Of a stretch of 64,000 nt of DNA, positions 53,750 to 62,704 are shown piece by piece (positions within the stretch are counted from its first letter, which is position 1; every line of letters starts with the position of its first letter). The DNA lies in assembly GCF_965263005.1 (NCBI RefSeq), contig NZ_OZ253579.1, forward strand, positions 620,001 to 684,000, read 5' to 3'. Below the pieces are notes generated by a model. The model did no database searches. It was not told where the DNA came from and saw only the letters and a list, made by a program, of their open reading frames with translations. Position numbers and translations under genes: made by a program. The stretch comes from Rariloculus sp965263005 (GTDB lineage Bacteria; Pseudomonadota; Gammaproteobacteria; Steroidobacterales; Rariloculaceae).

Positions 53750-56700
53750 CTACATCATCGAGATAACAGTGCCGGAGGTCACGGCCACGATCAGGCCACG
53801 CGCTGCGCCCGTGGCGTCGAGGTAGGCGCGGATTTGGGCACGATAGTGTTCAAGCGCCTCAGGCGCCAGATCCACGTCGCTCTTCCAGTCGATTACCACT
53901 TGCGGAGCGCCATCGGGGCCGAAGGCGATGGCGTCGGCGATGCCCGTCGTTACCTCCTCATGCTCTTCGGTCAGTGTAGAGGCGTAGACCGGAAACTCCG
54001 GTAGCAGCACTGGCCGGAGGACGGCCACTTCGGGCAGCGACAGGGCGCGGACAACGCAGCGGGCAAGTTCGACCGGTGCCAATCCCTGCGCGGGATCGTC
54101 CGTTACCGGGCAGCCCAACGCTCGGATCAGGGTCTCCGCACGGGCGACCAGAGCCGGCATCGTCTCCGCTGTCTCGCCGGAAAGAACCTCCTCGATAAGC
54201 TTGTGTAGGATGAGACCACGTTCCCGGCCGCCCTGGATCGTGGCATTCGCGTCACTCTCTGCCGGTGCCCCATCGCCGTCGGCAACGTGGATCGCCGGAA
54301 GCTCCTCCCGAACAACTGGTCCAGCCGCACCCTCGTCCCTGCTCGGCACGCGCCAGACGATGCTGCGCTGATGTTCAGCGATCGCCGCCGCCTCGGCGGC
54401 GAAGACCTCGCGTGTTTGTTCGTTCTCCGCCCCCGTGTGCACCACGCCGACCTCGGGCGGGTGACGATCGAGGTCGAGCGCCGTCAAGTCGGGCAGCGCC
54501 AGATCAACAAGGGATAGCCAAGCCGTACTCGCGGCAGCGACATCGAGCCGCGGCAGCACGAGAAGCTCCCGCGCCCGCGTGGTGGCGACGTACCAGAGGC
54601 GAACCCGCTCCCTATCAAGCTCGGCCTTCTCGTCGTCGCGGGCCGCCGCGTATCCGCTCGGCTCCGCGCCCAGCACGGAACAGTAGAAGCGGCCGCCTGC
54701 ACCATCGGTGACTGCGGTCTCCGTCGCCCTCACTCGCGTCATCGTGTTGATCGGCACGACGATAGGCCACTCCAGTCCCTTGGCGGCGTGCATCGTGTAG
54801 AGCGCCACTGCCTCCTCCTGCGCGTCTGGCCGGCCTTCCACGGCACGGGTTTTGTCTGTCCAGGCTGCCGTCATCGCCTCGGCGAAGGCGCGCAGTCCGC
54901 GCACTCCGTAGCGACGGCTGAAGCTGAGATAGAGGTCGACATTGGAGAGCGCCCGCTCGGCTTGGCCGCGATGGCGCTGGAGCAGGATCGGCCTGACTCG
55001 CAGCACGTCGATGGCCTGCGACAGCAGCGCGTGCGGTGTCGTGGCGTTCACCTTCAGGCGCAGCGCCTGGAGTTTCTCGATGACGTCGCGGGCGTGGCCG
55101 TGCGCGACCGCGTCGGGCGCCACGCCGAGGTCGAGCCGCGGGAGTTCGTCGGGCGCGTCGTCGCGACGCGGCAAAGCCCAGACGATATCCAACAGTTCTT
55201 CCTCGCTCAGCCCCACCAGCGGGCCGCGGAGCAGCGCGCCGAGGGCGAGCGTATCGCGATGATCGGCGAGCACGCGGGTCATGGCGATCAGGTCCTGGAT
55301 CTCCTGGCGTCGGAACAGTCCCTTGCCGGCCTGGGTGGCGACGGGGATGCCGCGCCGCTCCAGAGCCTCCTCGTAGCGCCAGAGATCGCTCCCGGTGGGC
55401 GCCAGCAAGGCGATGTCGCCAGCACGGCACGGGCGCTGCTCGCCGCTTTCCGGGTCGCGGATGGACTCACTGCCGATCAGGCGTGCGCACATCTCCGCGA
55501 TGGCCTCGGATTCGCCGTCCCGCTGTTGCCGAGCGTTGGCCCTGCCGTTTTCATCGGCTACCGCGATGTCGAGCGCGGTGACCGAGAGCCCTTCGGCGCG
55601 AACGGGCTGATACGGATCAAGGGTCTGGAAGCCGGGCTGGCCGTTCTCCTCTGAGAGCAGGCGTTCGAAGCGGTCGTTCACATAATCCATGATCGGCGCG
55701 CAGGAGCGGAAGTTGGTGGCGATCGAGAGGACACCGTCTGCCGCTTGCGCGCGGAACGCCTCGCGGGCACGGACGTAGGCTGTGATGTCGGCACCGCGAA
55801 AGCGATATATCGCCTGCTTGGGATCGCCAACGAGGAAGAGGGCGCCGGGTCGGAGCGTGAAGGTCGTCCAGTCGGCGGCGTCACACTCGTCTCGCGGGTC
55901 TCCACACAGGCGCCAGAAAATCTCAGTCTGCAGCGGATCCGTGTCCTGAAACTCGTCCACGAGAACACGAGTGAAGCGCGCCGCAAGCGCCCGCCGCACA
56001 TCATCGTGATCGCGCAGCAGATCACGGGCGGCGAAAATCAGGTCGTCGAAATCGAGCAGCGCCGCCGATCGCTTGTAGTCGCGGAAGCGCTCCGTGACCG
56101 GCTGCAAGAGCGGGATCAGCGCGGCAAGCGCGTGCGATGCGGCGGCCTGCTGCACCGCCATCCAGGCCCCACAGCACCGGGCGTAGTGGGTGCTGGCCAG
56201 GTCGTTCAGGCTATCTCCATGGGTTTGGGACAAGCCCGTATGCTTGGCCGCCGCTCGCCACTTTCCTTTCTTTTGATACTTCCGAAAGCTTCCGGCCTGC
56301 GTGCAGAGATCGGGATGAGGTGCAGTGAGTAGCAGCGAAACAAGATTGGCCGGCGTTCCCACCGGCAGCGCAGACTCGACCACGTCGGCCAATTCCCGGA
56401 ACCGGGTTGTGATCGCGGCGGACTCCGACTCCTCGGCGTCTGCCTCGGACACGAAGGCATCGAACCCGCCCGCCGCCTTGCGGAACGCGGCGGCAAGCGG
56501 CGCCAAGTCCTCCGGCGCCTCGTGGGCGATGGCGCGATGGCGGCGAAAGTGGTCGAGGATGGTGCGGATCAGCGCGACCGTCCCTTCGGGGTTGCGCAGG
56601 ACGAGTTCAGCGAGAAGTCCGTCTACCTCGCCAGTCAGTTCCTCCCGCAACCAAGCGTCCGTAATCTCTCGGAAGGCGAGTTTCGCCTCATCGCGGTCCA

Positions 56701-57133
56701 TCACCGCAGCACCTGGGTCGATATCGGCTTCGACCGGATAGGGTATGATCATGCGCTGGCAGAAGCCGTGGATGGTCGAGCAGGTGATCTCGTCGAGCGC
56801 CTCGCTCGCGGCAACGAGGTCGCGCCGCTGATCATTGGAGAGCCCGTCCGGCAGGGCCACGCGAAGCGGCGTCGGAATGTCGCCGTCCGCCAGCGCGCCG
56901 ACAAACTCCCGGATCCGGATGAGCAGCTCGCTGGCGGCGAACTCGGTAAAAGTAACCGCGGCGATGGAGCGGGGAGCGACGCCTTCCGCCAGCAGCATCG
57001 CGATACGCCCGGCCAGCACAGCGGTCTTGCCCGAGCCTGCCCCTGACTCCACCAGGAAGGAGCGGTCGTGGATCGCAATCGCGGCTCGCCTGGCGTCGTC
57101 ATCCGCAAGCGCTCGTGGTGGGACCGCCATCAT
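53750..57133 (-). CDS. UvrD/Rep-family helicase with C-terminal PD-(D/E)XK nuclease (AddA-like)
   Basis: 1127 residues. Walker A GAGSGKT (31-37), TFTEFAASEL, TIHGFCQRMI, Walker B LVDEFQDTDPLQ, motif III-IV GDPKQAIYRFRGAD, ATNFRS, YTMHAAKGLEWPIVV and YVATTRARELL are all intact, and the nuclease motif is GIADAIAF...VVIDWKSDV. This is the domain order of AddA (RecB-like). ATG 57133 overlaps the upstream gene (ATGA) with GGGAGG before it. It probably works with its partner as a DNA end-processing complex. Confidence 0.9.
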   Translation of the reverse strand: MMAVPPRALADDDARRAAIAIHDRSFLVESGAGSGKTAVLAGRIAMLLAEGVAPRSIAAVTFTEFAASELLIRIREFVGALADGDIPTPLRVALPDGLSNDQRRDLVAASEALDEITCSTIHGFCQRMIIPYPVEADIDPGAAVMDRDEAKLAFREITDAWLREELTGEVDGLLAELVLRNPEGTVALIRTILDHFRRHRAIAHEAPEDLAPLAAAFRKAAGGFDAFVSEADAEESESAAITTRFRELADVVESALPVGTPANLVSLLLTAPHPDLCTQAGSFRKYQKKGKWRAAAKHTGLSQTHGDSLNDLASTHYARCCGAWMAVQQAAASHALAALIPLLQPVTERFRDYKRSAALLDFDDLIFAARDLLRDHDDVRRALAARFTRVLVDEFQDTDPLQTEIFWRLCGDPRDECDAADWTTFTLRPGALFLVGDPKQAIYRFRGADITAYVRAREAFRAQAADGVLSIATNFRSCAPIMDYVNDRFERLLSEENGQPGFQTLDPYQPVRAEGLSVTALDIAVADENGRANARQQRDGESEAIAEMCARLIGSESIRDPESGEQRPCRAGDIALLAPTGSDLWRYEEALERRGIPVATQAGKGLFRRQEIQDLIAMTRVLADHRDTLALGALLRGPLVGLSEEELLDIVWALPRRDDAPDELPRLDLGVAPDAVAHGHARDVIEKLQALRLKVNATTPHALLSQAIDVLRVRPILLQRHRGQAERALSNVDLYLSFSRRYGVRGLRAFAEAMTAAWTDKTRAVEGRPDAQEEAVALYTMHAAKGLEWPIVVPINTMTRVRATETAVTDGAGGRFYCSVLGAEPSGYAAARDDEKAELDRERVRLWYVATTRARELLVLPRLDVAAASTAWLSLVDLALPDLTALDLDRHPPEVGVVHTGAENEQTREVFAAEAAAIAEHQRSIVWRVPSRDEGAAGPVVREELPAIHVADGDGAPAESDANATIQGGRERGLILHKLIEEVLSGETAETMPALVARAETLIRALGCPVTDDPAQGLAPVELARCVVRALSLPEVAVLRPVLLPEFPVYASTLTEEHEEVTTGIADAIAFGPDGAPQVVIDWKSDVDLAPEALEHYRAQIRAYLDATGAARGLIVAVTSGTVISMM

Positions 57134-59784
57134 TGTGCCTCCCAAACCTGTATGGCGGTCCCGAGACGCGCGCTGGCAGCGTCCCTCTTCCGCTCGCAAT
57201 ATGCAGCGTCGGCGTTGGCGGGTAGGGCGAAGGCTAGGGCGTCATACTTGTCTGCCGTGTCCACGCCCATGACGGCACCACCGGTGGCGAGGTTGACGCA
57301 AGCGGACTGCAGGTAGCCGGTCAGCGCGACGAGCGTGGCGTCGGCGTCGTTGAGTCGCAGGTCTCGCCCCTCCCGCAGATAAAGCAGCGACGCGCTGATG
57401 CTCACCTCATCGCCCAGCAACGACTTGACGGCGAAGGCGTAAAGGCAGCGCTGCAGCTCCCGGCCGTGGTTGAGGACGATGTCGTCCTTCGGCATACGGC
57501 CGGTCTTGTAGTCGCGCACCAGTGCATGGTGGCCGTCGGCCGCGATATCCAGCCGGTCGATATAGCCCCTGATGCGTAAGCCGGTGCCGGGGATTGTGAC
57601 AGGCGCCGCGGCGTCCCAAGGGGCAACAGCATCCGACTTTGGTTCAGCGCCGCCGAAGGGCACCTCGCCGTAGGCGCGCGCGTCAGGCAGGAGCTCGTCG
57701 CGGAAGGCGAGCGCCCAGCCACCCAGCGCGCGAACTTCGTCGAGGGTACGGCGCCAGATCACAGACGGAGGCACGGCCCGCTCGCCCTCCCAGAGTTCCG
57801 CGACCTCGGAGGTGGCAGACTCGATGGCAGCCGCGATTCGTTCAGCATCGGCGGCTACGAGGCCACCGTCTGCCTCTAGCGACTGGAGGGCCTCGTCCAA
57901 TGTCCGATGGACTAGATCGCCCATGGCGAGCGCATCGAGGGTAAGAGGGTCTTCGCCGCTCTCTGGTGCGCGCCAGCGCAGGCCATAGTGCCAGACGAAT
58001 CCCAGCGGGTTGCGCAGGAGCTGGCGCAGCGAGCTCGCCGACTGGGTGCGGTCGAGAATGGCGCGGAGCACCGGATGGTCCGGCCGGACCACGCCGTCGT
58101 GCGGCGTGAGCTCAACGCGCCACCAGTTGCGCCAGCACGTTGATGCGGCCGCCGCCTGCGGAAACGTGCGGAACTCCTCGGGCCGGGCCGTAAGCCGGTC
58201 CGTCTCACTGAAGGCATGCGGCGGCACGGCGTTGCGCCGCAGATAGGTCTCGTCTGACGGCACCTGGAGAAGAAGCGCGCTCCGGCCGAGCAACCGCCCT
58301 TCCTCGTCGCGCCGGGCGCGGGAGAGAACGACGGCGCTTCCCGTGGTCGCAAGGATGGTCTCGAAATCGCGGCGGTCAGCAGCGGCTACGGGCAGTGGAT
58401 CGAGCTCGGCGGTAGGAACGATGTGATCGGAGAGCAGGCGATCCTCGGCAATGCCGCGTGGCCAGCGCGCCGAGTTGAGGCCAAGCAGGCGTACGAATTG
58501 CCGAGGCGACGCCGCGAGCGCGCTCGCCGGCATCCAGCAGACCGACACACACGCCTCGACGCCGTCATCCTGCCGCAGCGTCTCCAGGGTGAGATCGAGC
58601 GATGCGGCCGCGCCAGCCGCGAGCGCTCTGCGCCAGATCGCTAGCGCCCGCCCGTGCAGCAACTTCTCTCCAGCTTCCTCCGCCGCCTCGATGCCTCCGC
58701 CGAGAAGATTGATAATGACGCGTAGCGCCGGGCCGTGGTCGGTTCCCTCCGGCCAGTCTGCGGTGCTCAATCCGTCGAGCAGGCGCACCCATGCTTCCGA
58801 AGACGAAAGAGTCGAATCTGCTGGCAAGATACGGGTCCAGCCCTCCGGCAATGCCTGGAACGGACCGGGGTGAGCCCGGAGCAGCGTATTAAGCTTCCTG
58901 GTCCGCGTCTGCGAAAGGCCTCGCAGCAGGATATCCGCGAGTGCCGCCGCCGCCTGCCCCTCCCGGCTCGCCGTGACCTTGACGCCGTGCACGAAGTGCA
59001 GGTCGAGGTTGGCGTCGGCGTGCAAGGCCAGGAAATGGTCGTCATAGTCGGCGGATGCGACGGCTGCGATGGCGATATCGGCCGGCTCCGCCATGCCGGA
59101 GGCAATGAGTAGCCGCGCCCAGCGCAGGGCCTCGACGGCCTCGTGATAGGCGGTGGCGGCGCTGACGGTGGACCCCTCTGGCGTCTGCGGAGGCGTCTGC
59201 ACGATTTCAATGAGATCGCCGTCGAGCCAGTCCGGCACTGGACGAGGTCCCGCGACCCACCGCACAGGCACGCGGCCCGCGATGGCATGGAGAAGTGGCC
59301 GCCAGACGGGAGAGAGCTCGGTAATGCCGACGCTCTCGATGGGGCCGAACAGCGTCGCTGCGTGGTCCAACCTCGCGCGTCCCGCAGCCACGAGGTCGGC
59401 GGGCCGCATCATCGCGGTCGGCAGCGTCTGCAGGACCGCCGCTTCGAGAATGGCCACCGAGCCGAGGCGGGGATGCTCGCCGGCCCGCGCCTGGAGGTCG
59501 ATGCCCGCGCGCCACGCTTTGCGCAGCGTGTCGGCGGCGGCACTCACCATGCCGGGCAGCGCCTTGATGCCATCGAGCTCGCCCAACGCCGTCTCCGGTA
59601 AAACCGACTTGACGGCCTCCCGCAGGGCATCATCATCGATGGGCCCGGCCAGTCCGCCCGCGAGTCGTACCGCCAGTTGTTCGAACGTCATGACCTGGAG
59701 ACCGTGCCGGCGCCTTCGTGCCGCATCGAGCCTCAGCTCACGTATCGCCAGCCGGCCGTGGGCAACTATGGTCCGACGCTCCAA
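57130..59784 (-). CDS. AddB-like PD-(D/E)XK nuclease subunit
   Basis: 884 residues from a TTG at 59784 that follows GGAGGAGGAGGAA; an ATG at 59835 would add 17 odd residues. The N-terminal part resembles an inactivated helicase (LQVMTFEQLAVRLAGG, VVLSRARRDEEGRLLGRS). The C-terminal nuclease contains GYIDRLDIAADG, VRDYKTGRMPKDD and QRCLYAFAVKSLL. Partner of the helicase downstream. Canonical AddB has a Cys4 Fe-S cluster around this nuclease; I do not see that set, so it is a relative, not orthologous AddB. Confidence 0.82.
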   Translation of the reverse strand: MERRTIVAHGRLAIRELRLDAARRRRHGLQVMTFEQLAVRLAGGLAGPIDDDALREAVKSVLPETALGELDGIKALPGMVSAAADTLRKAWRAGIDLQARAGEHPRLGSVAILEAAVLQTLPTAMMRPADLVAAGRARLDHAATLFGPIESVGITELSPVWRPLLHAIAGRVPVRWVAGPRPVPDWLDGDLIEIVQTPPQTPEGSTVSAATAYHEAVEALRWARLLIASGMAEPADIAIAAVASADYDDHFLALHADANLDLHFVHGVKVTASREGQAAAALADILLRGLSQTRTRKLNTLLRAHPGPFQALPEGWTRILPADSTLSSSEAWVRLLDGLSTADWPEGTDHGPALRVIINLLGGGIEAAEEAGEKLLHGRALAIWRRALAAGAAASLDLTLETLRQDDGVEACVSVCWMPASALAASPRQFVRLLGLNSARWPRGIAEDRLLSDHIVPTAELDPLPVAAADRRDFETILATTGSAVVLSRARRDEEGRLLGRSALLLQVPSDETYLRRNAVPPHAFSETDRLTARPEEFRTFPQAAAASTCWRNWWRVELTPHDGVVRPDHPVLRAILDRTQSASSLRQLLRNPLGFVWHYGLRWRAPESGEDPLTLDALAMGDLVHRTLDEALQSLEADGGLVAADAERIAAAIESATSEVAELWEGERAVPPSVIWRRTLDEVRALGGWALAFRDELLPDARAYGEVPFGGAEPKSDAVAPWDAAAPVTIPGTGLRIRGYIDRLDIAADGHHALVRDYKTGRMPKDDIVLNHGRELQRCLYAFAVKSLLGDEVSISASLLYLREGRDLRLNDADATLVALTGYLQSACVNLATGGAVMGVDTADKYDALAFALPANADAAYCERKRDAASARLGTAIQVWEAQ

Positions 59785-59971
59785 TTCCTCCTCCTCCGCT
59801 TCAGCGCTCGTAGTTCTTATTGCCCTCAGCGGCAACCTTTGCGGGCCAGCTTCCCAGCATGACCAATGCCGCGGCGCTCCACGACGGTCGACTGCGCAAG
59901 CTCGCGGTCGGCCATAAGTGAGAACCCTTCGACTTTATTGATGAGTCATTCGCAACTGGAGGTCAGCGCGA

Positions 59972-60082
59972 TCATGCGGGAAACTGCGACCGCTGCTGCA
60001 AGGGCACTGACATAGGGCGCTGCGACGCTTGCTCCTTGAGGATCAAAATAATCTGCTCTTCCGTAAATCGCTTGCGCTTCAT
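59972..60082 (-). pseudogene. IS3-family OrfA (IS407-like) transposase remnant
   Basis: The ATG at 60082 opens MKRKRFTEEQIILILKEQAS, the characteristic start of IS3-group OrfA HTH proteins. The frame then degenerates and stops at 59972. GGAGGAGGG precedes the ATG. The rest of the 432-bp gap 59785-60216 holds no gene and must include the promoter of the AddAB-like pair. Confidence 0.8.
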
Positions 60083-60216
60083 CTGAGGCCCTCCTCCGCG
60101 TCAGAATAACGAGAAAATCCTCAGCCCGCATGGACCGGATTACGGGGGAAAGATCAGGCCGCCGCCGACACGCTCGGCATTCTCCATCGTACGCCGGCGG
60201 CGAAACTGTCACGTGA

Positions 60217-61644
60217 CTAGCGTCTCACTACAGATTTGGAGAGGACAAGCGTGTCCGCACGCTCTTTCAAGTAGTTCAGATATCGCATTTGTCTCATCGT
60301 TTCACCTTGCCGAAGACCCGATGCCAGGAGAGCCTTCAGATCTCGCTTAGCTGCTGAAATTGATCGCCAAGGTACGTCGGCGTCAGGAGCAGAAATGAGG
60401 CGTTTGCGCATAGCGTTGTCGACAGCGGTTTGGCGCTCAGACGTAAGCAGGTCGGGTCGCTCGAAATAGATTAAGCGAAGCGCAAGGCGACGATACCTTG
60501 AGTCACTGAATTGTAGCGCGAGTGCCGGACGTTCCTCCCAAGAATCGGCATGAAAATCGTGCATCAGTTCTTCATCGCGCCGTGACGCAAATGGATGGCC
60601 GTAGATCTGTTCCTCGAGATGGGGCGAAGGCGGGTAGTCCGGTTCTGCGGACTGCGCCGCGTTTCGGAGCTGTTCGAGGAAATCTCTGTCTTCCCGGACG
60701 AGTTCGACACGTTCGAGGACTTCTGCTTCGTCCTCGAACGGTGTGAGATGGTCTTGGGTCGCTTCGTACAGTGCCCATAATGTGGGCGCTGCGTTAGTGC
60801 GAATTGTTACGATTGGCCGTGCGGAGCCTCTGCACAGATTGACCAGTTCGCCAACAGACATTTCCCGAAGCGGATCCAAATCGGTACTGACGTCCAAGCA
60901 GTAGTGGCGTGCCTGCTGTTTAGCATGTCGACCAATTTGGGTTACGACGCGGGCGCGATGAGTGTTGCCGATAGTCTCGGAAACCACAAAGGCGTCTTCA
61001 TCGGTAATGAAGGATTCAACAGTGGCCTTTTTGCTGAATCTCAGGAATTGAGACCAGACATCTGGTGCGCGGTCCTTGATGCTCTGACAGAGCGCAAGCG
61101 TTGTGAAGACATCAGCCAGGGCGCTATGTGACATTGGGACGGTAATACCGTTCGCCTCGGCAAGCGGCTTGAGCTTGAAGATTGGGCGACCGTTCTCGTC
61201 GATCGCGTACCTTATGACATCCGGTCTAAGAGCCGCTGTCATGCGGCACAAGTTGAGGACGTCGGCTCGGGCATTGCCCCGCGTATTCGTCAGGTACGGA
61301 TTGTAGAGGCACAAGTAGAATGCCTGGCGCAGGAATTCCTCGTCGAACGACACGGAGTTAAACCCGAGAAACAGGGCAGGAGACCAGGATTCGAGGATAC
61401 GCCGGATCTCTGTGACCATCTCATAGTGCGAGGGCAGTGAAGCATTGAGGAGCTGCTCTATCGGAAGTCGGGTAACGTGCATCGCCTTGGGCGACGGGAT
61501 GACATGGGGCATCAGGCGGCAGTCAATCTCGATTCGGTCCTTGACGTTTAGGTCCGAGTCTGTGAGGACGGCAGCGAACTGTACGATCTGATCGAATCGC
61601 TTGGTTAGGCCCGTGGTTTCGACATCGTAGATGACAAAACTCAC
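60217..61644 (-). CDS. Exonuclease I (SbcB)-like DEDDh 3'-5' exonuclease
   Basis: 475 residues. ExoI fold motifs: IYDVETTGLTKRFDQIVQFAA (Asp, Glu), LFLGFNSVSFDEEFLRQAF (second Asp), the block RADVLNLCRMTAALRP, then HSALADVFTTLAL (His, Asp). A C-terminal helical domain matches the ExoI C-terminal region in length. ExoI degrades single-stranded DNA from the 3' end. The ATG overlaps the ImmA-like stop (ATGA). Lower GC than the chromosome. This is probably an island-borne paralogue in a defence operon. Confidence 0.88.
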   Translation of the reverse strand: MSFVIYDVETTGLTKRFDQIVQFAAVLTDSDLNVKDRIEIDCRLMPHVIPSPKAMHVTRLPIEQLLNASLPSHYEMVTEIRRILESWSPALFLGFNSVSFDEEFLRQAFYLCLYNPYLTNTRGNARADVLNLCRMTAALRPDVIRYAIDENGRPIFKLKPLAEANGITVPMSHSALADVFTTLALCQSIKDRAPDVWSQFLRFSKKATVESFITDEDAFVVSETIGNTHRARVVTQIGRHAKQQARHYCLDVSTDLDPLREMSVGELVNLCRGSARPIVTIRTNAAPTLWALYEATQDHLTPFEDEAEVLERVELVREDRDFLEQLRNAAQSAEPDYPPSPHLEEQIYGHPFASRRDEELMHDFHADSWEERPALALQFSDSRYRRLALRLIYFERPDLLTSERQTAVDNAMRKRLISAPDADVPWRSISAAKRDLKALLASGLRQGETMRQMRYLNYLKERADTLVLSKSVVRR

Positions 61645-62171
61645 TCGGATTCTCCGAGCGAGTTCAGTCGATACCGCATGGCAGCATCGCTCACCCTGAA
61701 GCGCTTGGCTAGAGCGGTAACGGCATTGTCATCCTCAAGGTCGATCGGATGACGTTCGAGCGCCGAAATGAGGAGGCTTGTGGGCATTAGCAATTCGGCC
61801 GCGAAGGCGTTCGCTTCTATTTCAATCGCATCCACGCCCTCGGCGGCGAGCGCGTCGCGCCGGAGTGAACCGCGGTCGACGTGTACGGCGCGCTCAAGCT
61901 CGCGACGGTGAAGCCGAACGTGAGCCAGTTCATGCGCGAGGGTAAATCGTTGCCGATTGGGCGCGTGCAGAGCGTTGATGCCGATGATCGGCACATCATC
62001 ATGAATATGTGCCAGCCCGGAGAGTTCATCATCCAACGGAGCGTACTCCACGCGAATGCCGAGTGACTTTGCAATACGTTCCACCGGAACGGGTACGGCC
62101 CTGATGGCATGCTGCTCCAGCAAGGCTCGGGCCTCCCGCCGGGCTTTGTTCCTGTCCGCCCTTGGACTCAT
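61641..62171 (-). CDS. ImmA/IrrE-family metalloprotease
   Basis: 176 residues. Zinc protease motif FTLAHELAHVRLH (HExxH) and a downstream EIEANAFAAELLMP glutamate. These proteases cleave partner XRE repressors, as in ImmA-ImmR of ICEBs1 and CapP-CapH of CBASS. ATG overlaps the XRE stop and its stop overlaps the exonuclease start. Confidence 0.9.
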   Translation of the reverse strand: MSPRADRNKARREARALLEQHAIRAVPVPVERIAKSLGIRVEYAPLDDELSGLAHIHDDVPIIGINALHAPNRQRFTLAHELAHVRLHRRELERAVHVDRGSLRRDALAAEGVDAIEIEANAFAAELLMPTSLLISALERHPIDLEDDNAVTALAKRFRVSDAAMRYRLNSLGESE

Positions 62172-62518
62172 GGAGAACGCTTCTTCAAGCCGTCTTGTGC
62201 GAAAACCGACGCGAGCAGGGTTTCGACGGATGACTGCTGCTGCGGGCTCAAGGTCAAACCGCTAACCGTGATGTCTGGCAGAGGTTGCGGTGGTGCCCAG
62301 GTATCGGGCACGAGGTCCAGGATCGATTTGAGCTTCAGCGCGTTCACAAGGGCGAAGAGCTGATGCACCATGATGCGTTGACGGCCGTTCTCGAGATTGG
62401 CGACAGAAGCTCTGGAGAGCCCGAGCTTTTCGGCGACGGTGCTCTGGGTGAGCCTGAGTTTTCGGCGACGGTCTGCGACGGCCCGACCGAGGCGACGGTA
62501 GAGTTCCATATCCGACAC
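62168..62518 (-). CDS. XRE-family HTH repressor
   Basis: 116 residues. HTH: RRKLRLTQSTVAEKLGLSRASVANLENGRQ, read here as helix pairs LTQSTVAEKLG and SRASVANLENG. A 45-residue C-terminal tail may be the protease target. Start is GTG 62518 or ATG 62509. First gene of the regulator-protease-exonuclease operon and divergent from the ubiquitin-like operon, so it likely represses both. Confidence 0.9.
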   Translation of the reverse strand: MSDMELYRRLGRAVADRRRKLRLTQSTVAEKLGLSRASVANLENGRQRIMVHQLFALVNALKLKSILDLVPDTWAPPQPLPDITVSGLTLSPQQQSSVETLLASVFAQDGLKKRSP

Positions 62519-62524
62519 TTCTAT

Positions 62525-62553
62525 AAACTAGCCCGTAATTCGGTGTCAGTCAA
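62525..62553 (-). promoter_or_regulatory. Predicted promoter of the XRE operon
   Basis: On the minus strand: TTGACT (62548-62553), 17-nt spacer, TAGTTT (62525-62530). The -35 is strong, the -10 weak. It would start transcription at about 62518, next to the GTG. The -35 lies inside the palindrome at 62543. Confidence 0.45.
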
Positions 62554-62561
62554 GCTGACAC
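62543..62561. promoter_or_regulatory. Palindromic operator candidate
   Basis: GTGTCAG TCAAG CTGACAC: perfect 7-bp inverted repeat with 5-bp spacer in the divergent XRE/ubiquitin-like intergenic region. It overlaps the predicted -35 of the XRE operon. Likely the XRE binding site. Confidence 0.65.
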
Positions 62562-62606
62562 AAGATGTGTATATAACAAACTTTTAAATTAATCTAGGTT
62601 GTGGAG

Positions 62607-62635
62607 TTGACGACTCTGCCAAGCGTCCCTATCCT
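62607..62635 (+). promoter_or_regulatory. Predicted promoter of the ubiquitin-like operon
   Basis: TTGACG (62607-62612), 17-nt spacer, TATCCT (62630-62635). A start near 62642 would leave a ~60-nt leader before the GTG at 62705, arguing that the ATG at 62642 is not the translation start. Confidence 0.5.
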
Positions 62636-62704
62636 TACAGAATGCTGGCGGGGATGCTCTCCGTCACACAGGTGGCGCAGGGTGCGTCTACGGAGATAAA
62701 GAAA

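Noticed and set aside
62642..62704. ATG start of the ubiquitin-like gene at 62642
   Set aside because: It would lie at the predicted transcription start and lacks a ribosome binding site; GTG 62705 has GGAG with ideal spacing.
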